The notes below the pieces were generated by a model, which ran no database searches, was not told the DNA's origin, and saw only the letters and a list, made by a program, of their open reading frames with translations. Made by a program: the position numbers and the translations under genes. 64,000 nucleotides of DNA from Balanoglossus misakiensis (lineage: Eukaryota; Hemichordata): assembly GCA_040954595.2 (NCBI GenBank), contig CM082576.2:12090001-12154000 (forward strand). Reading direction: 5' to 3'. Shown piece after piece: positions 47,293 through 57,693 of this stretch. The first letter of the stretch is position 1, and every line of letters begins with the position of its first letter.

Positions 47293-50200
47293 TCATCCGT
47301 CGGCGTCTTCGTTTTGCATTTGTTCAATAAGTCTCCTCCTCTCCTCCGCCTGCCTCATTTTCATCATCGTTACACTTTCATAGTCCTTGGCCGAGGCCAG
47401 ATCAATGTTCGGTGGATTTTGCGTGTGTTCCGATGTCACCTTGTCGACCGGGTCCGGTGCCTGAGTCGCCGGTTTCCTCTCTGTCTGCACAGTTTCTTCG
47501 CTTTGTCTCTGCGCTGCGGCCTGCCTCATTCGTTCTAGCACCATGCGTTCGAAGTCCGCTCCGGATGAGGCTGCTGCTGTAGGGTGAAATGTCTGCGGAA
47601 AAAGGTAGGCAGACATTAGAGAGTTACGAGGCCCCAGAAATGTGCAAGAAAAATTCCTCCTCCACCAGTACAACCTTATGAGCTGGTGGCAAAATACTGA
47701 TCTCAGCTCCAAACCCCGTCAGCAAATATCACATTGATAATTTTGTGACGGCTTCTGTCTACCGTCCCATCAACAGATAGATGTAAAAAAAGCTACGGCA
47801 ACCAATGAAGTACAAAATGTACATGTCAGTACACAGGTTAATTTACATATGCATATAATTATTCCATGTTAAAATACGTCAGTGGCACGCAAGCAAGGTG
47901 ACCTTGTGCTCATCAAAGATAAAATGCACAAAAACTCAGCTTGGGACCAATTAGTATGGGCAGATGGTGGCACCCGGGGAAATGAGGCCAATTTGCCAGC
48001 ATGGATCACTTACCCTGGAACTGCCTGACGGTAAACCGGCACTCGGTTGCCCTGACAACCACGAAATTTGCAATGGGTTTGCTGGCCTGCCAGTTTCGTT
48101 CACTACAGTAGAACTCTGCATATGAGGAAAGGGAAAGATAAACCATATTCAGAAAGGAAGACCCGCTACTTCCAAAAAGCACAGTGGGACCTCTCAGCAA
48201 CCACGACACACCACTGACTCCACAAACTGGTGACGCAAAAGATTATTCACATTATATATGAAGGACAGGGCTGATGCAAAGAAAATTTATAGAAATTTAC
48301 ATATTGACTCAAAATTTCAACAGATGCATGTTTAAATGCTCACTGTTTACGACTGATTTGAATGTGTCCATGTGTACTGGACGTTTTTATTGCAGACTTA
48401 CCAGACTCTGGGAAGTCGTAAACTCCACAATGGCACTTCCATTACGTTTAGTGGACACTAAAACATTGCTGACTTCACCATACTGAAGGTAAATAAATAA
48501 AAAAAATATGTAAATATTAGTTTTGAGAGATGGCCTAAATGGAAAAGGAAAAGTTATTCATATAATAATTTAGGCACCTTCCATAATAAACAATCTCCCA
48601 AATTACTTATACTGTGACAACGCTCCTGAATATTGGTTGTTGGCATTTGTACTACATGATATCAATGTCATCACATACCTTTGAAAATATACTGTGCAGC
48701 AGATCGTGGCTGTAGCCTCCGTTCGTCTCATCTCCTTTCTTGGCCTTCCATTTCACCTTCAACTTGGGCGTTTCCTGGCATGTGTTGTCTGAACAAAAGT
48801 TAAAACAATTCACTAGTTACCCTCATTCAAAATAATCACCTCCCCTTTCTCTCTCTCTAGACAATATTTTTGTAACTTTCAAATGACAGTATTTAACAAG
48901 AAAACGAAATCTGCCAGTGTTCAATCATTTCAGATTGCCATCCAGGAATATTTACCATATTGGCTTGCGCTCAACTTCTCTTCTTCTTTCAGTTTCTGAT
49001 GTAATAACTCCTGTTCCTCTTTAAGCTGTTGAGAGCCTTCTTCACGCAGTCTCTTGATCTGTGGCAGGAAATGAGGCAAATGAGCTCGTGGCAGCCAAAT
49101 AGAACTATGAACAACATAAGACTGATATATGTTTCTTAGAACCGTAATTGGTCAGTTTACTGAGGATCCAAAGATCCCAAAAGTACATCTGTTTTGATTG
49201 GCAGGCAGACTATTGGTCGCAGATCTTCCAGACAGACAATTTGACAAGACTACAGTAGACATGACTGGAGTTTGTGGTATTAATAAGCCCTTGATGTTTT
49301 GACATCTGATTCTGGATATAGTGTTACGTCATTCCAACAAAACTACACAGGGCTGTCTTATTTACCTCGGCGTCTAATCTCTTGGCAGCTTCAGCTTCAT
49401 CTACTTTTTCTTCTCTTGCGGCAGCTTCTCTCTGTTCCAAGTCTGCAAATCAAAATTCAAAGACAGTACTTTACAAACGATGAAATTCTGCATAAATGGA
49501 TTGTACTCATTAAAGCCCAATAAACTGGAAAAGACGACAGTCGTCACCAAAAACACCACCCACCATGTTTGACTTTCCGCCTCTTTGAATCCAAAGCTCT
49601 GTTTCTGAGTTCTGCTGCTTTCCGGGCCTTCAACACTTTATCATAGGCTGCCTGTTTGTATTAAACATTGGAAACGAAAATGGTGGTGATCAGAGAGAAG
49701 TGATGGCGATCTGATGCTTTTGCACCACAAATGTATCAAAGCATGCAAATGCTCGTAATTGTGCAAGAACCAATGTTCCCTGGAGTTCACCAGTGAAAAT
49801 AACATGACATAATCGCAAGTTATGTTTTTGTATCTCAGGCCCTAACAGGTACTGATCAAGAAATCAGCCATAATCATAAACTGCGTTATCCATTAAAACA
49901 ACCTACCCTCGCCTCCTTGTCAGTCAGAATTTCCAAGGCTTTGGAAAGCTTTTCCCATTCTTCAGCTGCAGACAAAACAGACAGCAGACAAACATTAGAG
50001 ACAGCTATTGCAAATGATTATTTTCCTATCCAGTTCATATACTGTTAATTTCTGACACTAAAGAGATGGGTTTCACTGAGTAGGGCGATAAACCTGTGCC
50101 TAGGTACTAGACTAGTACTAGTAGTACTGAAAACTTCACATCACAGTAACGCATTTTCCGTCCACCCTTACCTGCTCTTGGATTGTCTGGATTCTTGTCA

Positions 50201-50747
50201 GGGTGACATTTCAGTGCTTTCTTCCTGTATGCTTTCTTAACCTGCAGATTTTGAAGATTTTATAATGGTGGTGTGAAACATTTATAGACTGGACTACAGC
50301 TGCTCATCCCCCCCCCCCCCCTTTCATGGCACACACTTTACTATCATCATGCAATTTCGATAACGTAGCCCATTCATTGCCGGGTATCCCTAAAGTACTG
50401 TTAATAGTCGAAGAAGTAAATCACGAACTGACTAAAGATAAACACTTTACTCTGATGGTATCGTCTGCTTTTCGTTTAACCACGGTTACTAGTAACCACC
50501 GTGGTATAATATGCACTGACAGTGTACACAATGTAACATGTGCGTACAGTGCGTTGAACTCACACGCTACGCTGGAATCAGTTACAGGGCGTATTCCGCG
50601 AAACAAAGTACTGAGAGCAATTAAGCAAACCAGGAGGTTGTCAGAGAGAGAAAACATGCCAGCTACTTCACTTACCTCACTCTCTGTGGCATCTTGTAGT
50701 ACTTCGAGCAGAGCATACAAGTCCAGATCTTTCACCTTCGGCGCCAT
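47293..50747 (-). CDS. DNAJC17: DnaJ homolog subfamily C member 17, 10 exons
   Basis: Coding exons in order are 50676-50747, 50172-50241, 49907-49965, 49564-49651, 49366-49442, 48956-49058, 48679-48788, 48402-48482, 48014-48115 and 47293-47592. All have GT-AG introns with consistent phase; the product has 353 residues (human 304). The J domain starts at [10 protein letters not shown] and has the catalytic HPD at residues 37-39 ([13 protein letters not shown]), which stimulates Hsp70 ATPase. A long charged helix follows ([20 protein letters not shown] to [18 protein letters not shown]). An RRM-like domain comes next ([40 protein letters not shown]). The C-terminus carries [20 protein letters not shown], as in human. 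Known role of the family: a nuclear co-chaperone linked to splicing. The tail has a second upstream copy of the MRQA motif, making it longer than human. Confidence 0.94.
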
Positions 50748-52339
50748 CTTGGGAGTGCGCCACCAACATTGTAGCTTATAGATCCTTTCGTCTGTTTGTC
50801 ATCAAACGTGAAGTAGCACGCAGTTGCAACCCCAGTTACCATGCCACCAGACGGTTTAGACAGTTACACAAATGTACTGCTTACGATTGCAAACGGAAAG
50901 GTTCATCACGACCATCGGAAATCGACTCATTTGAAAAAGGGGACGAATAACCGGATGTTATAACTTTAACTCACGTCGTATATAGACCAATCTGATGAAA
51001 ATCAGAAGTAGGGAACGTCGCCGTTCCCTACATCTGATTTTAATCAGATTGTATATAGACCTACGTAGACACAAATACTTGTACACTACATCCAGGCCAT
51101 TTGAACACCATTGAATAATTGCATCGCGCTGATATCCACAATTAATTCAATTGTTTGTGGCCACGAGAGAAAAAAGAGAACCACACACACCAAGGACCTA
51201 GAATAAATTTCTTCACATTTGTTGGGGATATAAATTTGACTCACGCTCATCTGCGGTTCTATTAAATATCCACGACGTGGTGAGAGAAATCGTATCCCAC
51301 TGTGCGATACTTGTAATCCCAGCACAACATGAGGAAACAGTAAACATGAATTAATTTTTATTCGGGTGTACAAGTCATGAAAATACAATTATGCATATTT
51401 AAAACAAAGGTTGGTTTGCATTTTACCGTATTAACATTGTGCAACACGTGGTGATTCTGAACAGGAATTACGAGCGCCCTCACACAGAGTCACCGTGCGG
51501 CCAAACGTTTTGTTTTTGTGAAGTCAGTAGTGCACCACTGACAATAGAAACTATTTTGGGATTATAAGATATACTCTTTCAAAACTCTTATTTATTTACA
51601 TGTCTGAAAAGAAAGCTGTACTCGTGCCTAGAACCGGGGTCCAAATTATTGTTTTTTTTTTAGACTAATTCGAAGTTCAAGAAGTCTCATAGATGAAAAC
51701 GCGAGTGCATTATTGCATGCATGTGAGGCAGTTTGGTGAACACACACACACACACATGCCAGTATTAAATGAATGACGTTTTCAGTCTCGAATTATTCCC
51801 ATGATCCCACGTCTCAGTTCACAACACTATGCAGTGGAAAAAAGATCGATGTTCTGAGACAGGGCGACCTTTAACCCTAATAATTGTTCTTTTGTCGTTT
51901 ATACACACCTAGTAAAGGAGACAACAAAATATGCCCATTCTCAGGCCAATTGGTTGTGAGGATATCAGAAAAAAAAATCAATGTTAAGTTTCTATGGCGG
52001 GATTTTATTACAGTGGCGGACTTTAAAATCAATATTGTTTTAAAGTTATGGTGTCTTTATCTTAACGCTGTCTAGTCTACGAATGATTATTTATCAATCT
52101 GCCTGCCTGTCACTGTCAGTGAGTGAGTGAAAAAATTACGGCAGAAAACTAGTGTTTAAAACTTTTAGCAAACCAAATAAAGGCCTCGACACGGACTTGT
52201 AGTTAGACTGTCACGGTACATGCTACGTACACATTTTGTATGTTGACTTTTTGTCATTTCACCCGCATACAAATAGTTGGTTACAACGATCGCGTGTGGC
52301 AATTTAACCAAAAAAATCACCTACGAGCGATGCATCGGT
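50748..52339. other. Interval between DNAJC17 and gene G
   Basis: It holds the DNAJC17 promoter region, the 62-bp palindromic insertion (50978-51061), a short (CA)n near 51739 and the 3' side of gene G. No other gene is supported. Confidence 0.55.
50978..51061. mobile_element. 62-bp palindrome flanked by 11-bp direct repeats
   Basis: Positions 50989-51050 are a near-perfect palindrome: the two 31-base halves match at 28 positions with no loop. It is flanked immediately on both sides by GTATATAGACC (50978-50988 and 51051-51061), an exact 11-bp direct duplication. This is the anatomy of a tiny inserted foldback or MITE element with target-site duplication. It lies about 240 bp upstream of the DNAJC17 start codon. 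Confidence 0.65.
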
Positions 52340-54052
52340 TCAATTTTTCTTCGTATCACCCATTTTCCTATCAGCCGCCCGCGTGGGAAAACGAGGTGTA
52401 TAAACTCTCAAATACCGACATTCTTTCAATTTTTCTTCGTCAAAGTTATCTTGTTCTTCCTTGGTCTTACGATTCGTAGACTGTCTCCTCTTCGCCACCA
52501 TTTGTGCATCTAGAATCCGAACTACGAGTTGCTTTAGTTTTGCCTCCCCCTTCTGCTTGTTAACGTTCATGCCGATGCCAAATTTTGTCTTGACTGTCTT
52601 CCAGTGCTGTTTGGCATCTTTTGCCGCCTGTCTTTGCGAGGTGGTCGGCGAGGAGTCGATTTCGCCTCTCGACTTCGCCTCGGCTGCGACAGAAGCTGCG
52701 CTTTCGTCTTTAGCGTCTCTGTCCTCGGTCGTCGTGAGTTTGGGTTCGGCGTCGCGAGTGGGTGCGGCGTCCCTCGGCGTGGCGGTGCGCGGCAACGAAG
52801 ATGACCGCCGCCTCTGTCTGGTCGGCGACCGGGCCTTTCGTGAGACGGGTGCTTCGTTCCCGCCGCCGTTTCCCGCTGCGCCGATCCTCGGGACTGGTCT
52901 GTGTCGAGGCGTGTCGTTTGTGGGATGCGGGAGCTTGAGGAAAGCCGTCAAATTCGGAAGGTGTTTCGAGTTCGCGGGATCAGTATCCTCTTCCTCCCCA
53001 TCCGAGGAATCGAACATCTCAGGATTCTGGTACAGAGCTGTGGCGAGTTGAATGAGCGTCATGTTCTGTCCCCCGTATCGTTGCAGCTCTTCGAGTCGAG
53101 CGAGCTGCTGGCGCGACAACCCCAACGCTTCGCCGTCGACTCGTTTCTCCGCGCCGGCGAAAAATGTCGTTGGAGTTTCCAGTTTGCCGCGAAGTTTCGC
53201 CCGCGCGTTCATGACCGTCTTGGTCAGACCGCTATCGAGAACCTGTTTCACTTCCTTGTCCAGCTGAACCGACGATTTCATTCTGACGCTGGACTTCTTC
53301 GCGTGGCGGCCGTTCAACAACTGCGCCAGTCCCTGCGCCATGGTCGTCTCGTCGTACAGTTCAGACGGGTCTGCACTGTCGTGAAAGGAGGAAGGCGGGG
53401 GACTCTGCATGGCGGGGCCCTTCGGCTGCAAAGATGAAAAGTTTGGAACGGACATGACGCGCATGCGACGGGGAGAAGCCGAAAATGTTTCCTGTCGGCG
53501 CGCTCCCGCTTTGCGTGCTGTCGCGTCTCCGTAGTTTTCCAGTGTGTTCACAGACCTCGACGAGTAATATGCGTCTTCTGAAGGAATTTCGGCGTCCGAG
53601 TTCCTCTTCTGTGCGCTCTGGGGAAAGGCTGAAATATTTAGAGCCGGCGGACTATTTGGCAAACTCTTTGCTGACTGATTGGGCGTCGCATCTCCAGTCA
53701 ACACAGGGTAGGATATGGGCGTCGATTGAACCTGTAGACCCTGTTTGGTTCGAGCACTTTTTCCCGGGACGATTAGACTTCCTTGTCTTTGAAGGGTCTT
53801 TGCATTTTTAACACTCCCCGCCTGGGAAGAACCCGACAACCTCCTTTCCCGGATCAGCGCGGCAGACGACTTGCTCCTCGGCGTCTCGATGAATTTCTGA
53901 AGTTCAAGTTTCAACTCCTGGCGCTCCGCGTAACTGCTCTGGACGCTCGCCCTCCGCTCTCGGTCAAGTTGCTCCCTCTCGAACTGCAGCCTGCGGTCCG
54001 CGACCCTGTTCAGACACACGGCCCTTTTGGATGATTCCTCGCTCCAGGACAT
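52340..54052 (-). CDS. Gene G: ECRYLR-family disordered protein
   Basis: A 570-residue single-exon ORF. ATG is at 54050-54052 (complement) with A at -3; the TGA complement is at 52340-52342. Three blocks are shared with gene H. Block 1 is an N-terminal charged helix (residues 11-53; AVCLNRVADRRLQFEREQLD then YAERQELKLELQKF). Block 2 is residues 264-288 (LDKEVKQVLD, NARAKLR). Block 3 is a C-terminal region at residues 483-549 (HWKTVKTKFGIG, KLKQLVVRILDAQ, ECRYLRVYTPRF). Between them lie long Ser/Pro/Arg/Asp-rich disordered linkers, including an SR-like basic patch (RSPTRQRRRSSSLPR). An additional ordered-looking helix is at about 310-345 (LSRQQLARLEELQRYGG, IQLATALYQN). No enzyme signature was found. 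The function is unknown; the conserved blocks suggest a scaffold or adaptor (inference). Confidence 0.85.
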   Translation of the reverse strand: MSWSEESSKRAVCLNRVADRRLQFEREQLDRERRASVQSSYAERQELKLELQKFIETPRSKSSAALIRERRLSGSSQAGSVKNAKTLQRQGSLIVPGKSARTKQGLQVQSTPISYPVLTGDATPNQSAKSLPNSPPALNISAFPQSAQKRNSDAEIPSEDAYYSSRSVNTLENYGDATARKAGARRQETFSASPRRMRVMSVPNFSSLQPKGPAMQSPPPSSFHDSADPSELYDETTMAQGLAQLLNGRHAKKSSVRMKSSVQLDKEVKQVLDSGLTKTVMNARAKLRGKLETPTTFFAGAEKRVDGEALGLSRQQLARLEELQRYGGQNMTLIQLATALYQNPEMFDSSDGEEEDTDPANSKHLPNLTAFLKLPHPTNDTPRHRPVPRIGAAGNGGGNEAPVSRKARSPTRQRRRSSSLPRTATPRDAAPTRDAEPKLTTTEDRDAKDESAASVAAEAKSRGEIDSSPTTSQRQAAKDAKQHWKTVKTKFGIGMNVNKQKGEAKLKQLVVRILDAQMVAKRRQSTNRKTKEEQDNFDEEKLKECRYLRVYTPRFPTRAADRKMGDTKKN

Positions 54053-57000
54053 GTTGTGTCCGGCCTATATAGAGAAAGCGCGGAGGTTCGATGGTGTGGT
54101 ACAGAGAGCAGCTCGGCTGCGGGGTTTTCTTCCGCGGACGACTTGGTGGAAATGTGCAGCGCGCGTTCAGTTCTGTCCCCAGACTCTCTCTGTTGTTGCT
54201 GTTTGTTTTGTGTCCATCTGAGAAATGATGTCATCATCACAACGTCTTCTTCATGCTTGTGCGGTTATCAAGCTCTGTGATTTGTGCAGTGGTCCGGCTC
54301 ACGTCCTCACAATAGCCACTTTGTACGGTAAAATTACACACTGCAGTTCCACTTACACGCCACTTGGCGAGCCCACTTGTCCAATCCGCGACCAGCATCA
54401 AAAGCTATGTTTAGGACAATGTCTGAAAATATTCTTTAAAATACCTCGACAATAACAGGGAGCCTTCAAAGGGCACTGCGGGTCTCGGGTGAAAGGTCAG
54501 GTTGGCTCAATTTGCATTGCAAAAAACTCTATAGTTAACACGTTTCTTGGCAATGTGTCGCTCGATCCAACAGGTGTTTTCCTTCAGATTCCAACGGGGA
54601 TGTGAAGAGGCTGTTGGTAAAAGTAGCCGATTCCACTTGACGCGAATCGATGACAATTAAAATCTAATAGTGCCCCATTCAAAGCAAGACAACAGCAGAA
54701 ATAATTTCTTCAACGGTGTGCATTCCGCACACGAGTCCTTGTCGTGCACAACTGCCGAGCATTGCCCGCTTTTGTGGCTGTTTGGACCGTGACAAAACTA
54801 ACGGGCTCGCCCGAGGGTCCCCTGCGTCCGGTCGTAAGTGCCAGCCATTGCGAAGATGCTATGAACACTTCATGGCCGGCTGCAAAAAGAAATTAATGTG
54901 GACATTATATTTTATTGCGAAGTAGATATCATGTAAGCGTTTTCCAGGGTTTCATAAGTTTGTGACCTTCTTTTTTAAAGTCTTTTATAGACATACCTTT
55001 TAGACTACAACAATATACAGCCTTTATACTATAAAGCTTTCGTGTCTTCGTTTTCGCACGGCAGCATGTTACTGTCATTATAACTTCAACATGCAGATGA
55101 CAGCGTTTGGCTGCGATGCACAAAATAGAGAAATGCGCAATGCGTAATAAGTCGGTATAATTCTGTTATGTGGTTTACGGATAAGGGGGACGTCCTTTCG
55201 ACACGGGGTCGACCATCAACGAACATCGCATGCGCCGAGCGCCCGTTACGTAGCTAGTTAAAATTCGAAGGACGTCAGCCTATAGTTACGGTCTCTCTGC
55301 AGTTCAACGCACTTAAACCCTTTAACTTGAAAGTGCCTCCATTCTCTTCTCACAAACACTTCCCAACGCGCACACTCTTCGAGGGTAATTCACCAGATAG
55401 CATTCGATACCTTTGCCTTTGTGACGATCTACGCCCTCATCGAGTTTAGTCATCAGCGAAGCGAAACCAAGATCTAGGACGAAATATCTGGTATGGCGAC
55501 AACAATACAGACGACAGAAACTTCGTATCAAGAACACACATGTTTGACGACTTCAATAAAAGTAGACATACAATAGGATCGACCTTGCTATCCTAATGGA
55601 CTGACAAAGAGACATTTATGGATTAACGAGAAGAAAAAAAAATTCAAAAACAAAGGATTTTATGTTTATAATTTTCATGTGGTGAAGCAATTGCCTTCCG
55701 CACCGATTCGTTTCAATACGTCACGGGAACCGGTAATGACAGTCACTGGGCTAAAGGGGGGTGTTTTTCTTTTTTCTCATAGTGAGCCAATCGGTAGCAC
55801 GAACAAAATCTCGAATACACATTTGTTCATCTTCGTCGTTACTTTATTGATGTCGCATATTTGCTTCCTTGCATTTCTTCGTTTTTGACATCATTACACA
55901 ATTTGCCAAAAAAAGTATCATGATGGGACGGATTATATAAAAATTTAAAAAGTAACTTTTGAAGCACCATTTTCCAAAGTACCACCTTTATCGCATCTTG
56001 ACAATGTTTTAAGAATTGTGTCATGTCTAAAGATACATGAAGGTGGTTGATCAATCCATCAAAACATCTGTTTTCTGTAATTCGTCTTCTTGTCATATCC
56101 GACCGCCTTCTTACCTCATCTGCAAACTCCCTGGTGGTACTCAGTGATATAGGTTTTGTGAGTTTGACCAACGCGTATAGAAAGAACAGCGCCCTCGGCA
56201 GTGCCATTCTTTCAATCGCAATTCGAAGGGAGCGGATGGATCTATAGGAACGGTCGCCGCCAGCGAATAAAATAATAGCGTGCTGTTGTTTTATTTTCCG
56301 TGTGCAAAGCAGCAAATTCCAGCTAACCTGTTCAGTTTAGAACAACTATACAAAGACATCAACATGACAATATCGACTTAATTTGTCATTTCTGGAGAAA
56401 TTCCTGACACATTTATGAAACGTTGCGCTGTCGAGATTGACTTCATCGTCATTAATGACGTATACATTTATCACACTTCAAGAGGCAAGGCTTGCGCAAG
56501 TGCGCTATGTAGCCATGGAAACAACACATTTTGTCGTTTAAATATTATGTGTTTCATTAATTAACAGGCAATGTAGTTTTTGTTTCAGGCAAAACGTATA
56601 ATATGACCCAAGAATGCGGTTAGTTCTGCTTTCGATGTTGAAACACAACAGTCGGCGCTTTTGTTCAACAATCAACGCGAGATCGTTAACTCATTCTGAG
56701 AACTTAAAAGAATTTCGATTGAAATTACTCTTGACTGCTCAGAGAATTAGACGTGGTGCGCTTGATTAGCCAAACCAAACAGCACCGGTGCAAATGGAAC
56801 CAGATCGACTTACGCTATATATTGATTGAGTGGTTAGCTGCAATACGGCGAATAGGAAAAACACACCGCAACATGGCGGCCGCGAAATTGACATAATCAG
56901 GGTACAGATGTGGAACAAATTCGAAATACTGTTACGTGTCTTCGTCGAAAGTCGGCGATATTCACCGTCGGTAAAAGGAAAACAAACTCGACCAATTCTA

Positions 57001-57693
57001 CAACAAATTAAGTAAATGATTATTCTTGTATTCAACATCATGATAGTCACCTGGTTACATGAAACATGACTTTCAAAATCAAAATTCACTCCTCCGCGAT
57101 GTTGTTACTGCTAGAGGGATACAGATAGAATAAATATTAATGTTGGACGGAAGTGCCGTGTACACCAGTACAGCACCTTTATATAAATGATGCGTTACAC
57201 CTGGCTTCGAATCCACGTGAAGAACCAAAGCGTACACGAGTCTGTCGTTTGCAGAAATGCCTCATAGCACTGACGTTAAATAATTGTATACAACTTCAAC
57301 GCATTATGGAAACCGGCGATATGACGTTACCATGGCGACGGGGAATATTACTTACAATATGATTGCCAGTATTTCTTCATAATATTCCTGTGCATCGCAG
57401 AAGATGGAACGTGACCAAAGGCTTGCGATTTCTTTAAATAGAGCGTTCAGTGATACAAAGTTGGGTAGTGGTTTGATTAGCCTATATATGAGAAATCGAT
57501 TGGCATATTTTTTATCCGTTGTGATATACGTATGACTCACACACAGATTGAGGTAGGCCTAAACCTACACTGGCGGAATGGATTTTATTTTAAAACCTTG
57601 GAAACTTATTTAGAGATCCGAAGCTTTACATGGTTTTAGTTTAAATAATTGTTACAGTCAATGAAATGATTTTATGGGAATTGCAGTTAGTAT
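54053..57693. other. Interval between genes G and H
   Basis: G and H lie in the same orientation, so this holds the G promoter at the left and the H 3' UTR at the right (AATAAA complement at 57584-57589). Open frames of 60-160 residues here, such as 55839-56315 minus, look random. Confidence 0.5.
57584..57589 (-). promoter_or_regulatory. Poly(A) signal AATAAA of gene H
   Basis: The minus-strand hexamer lies about 105 bases downstream of the gene H stop codon. Confidence 0.5.

Noticed and set aside
50421-50675. Apparent continuation of the DNAJC17 first exon as a 108-residue single-exon protein
   Set aside because: GAG|GTAAGT is a canonical donor, and the next exon restores the J-domain HPD motif; the read-through is intronic.
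52461-53437. Long plus-strand frames opposite gene G (196 and 178 residues), with similar frames opposite B, D, E, F and H
   Set aside because: Shadow frames caused by high GC and codon bias of the real genes; no conserved motifs.
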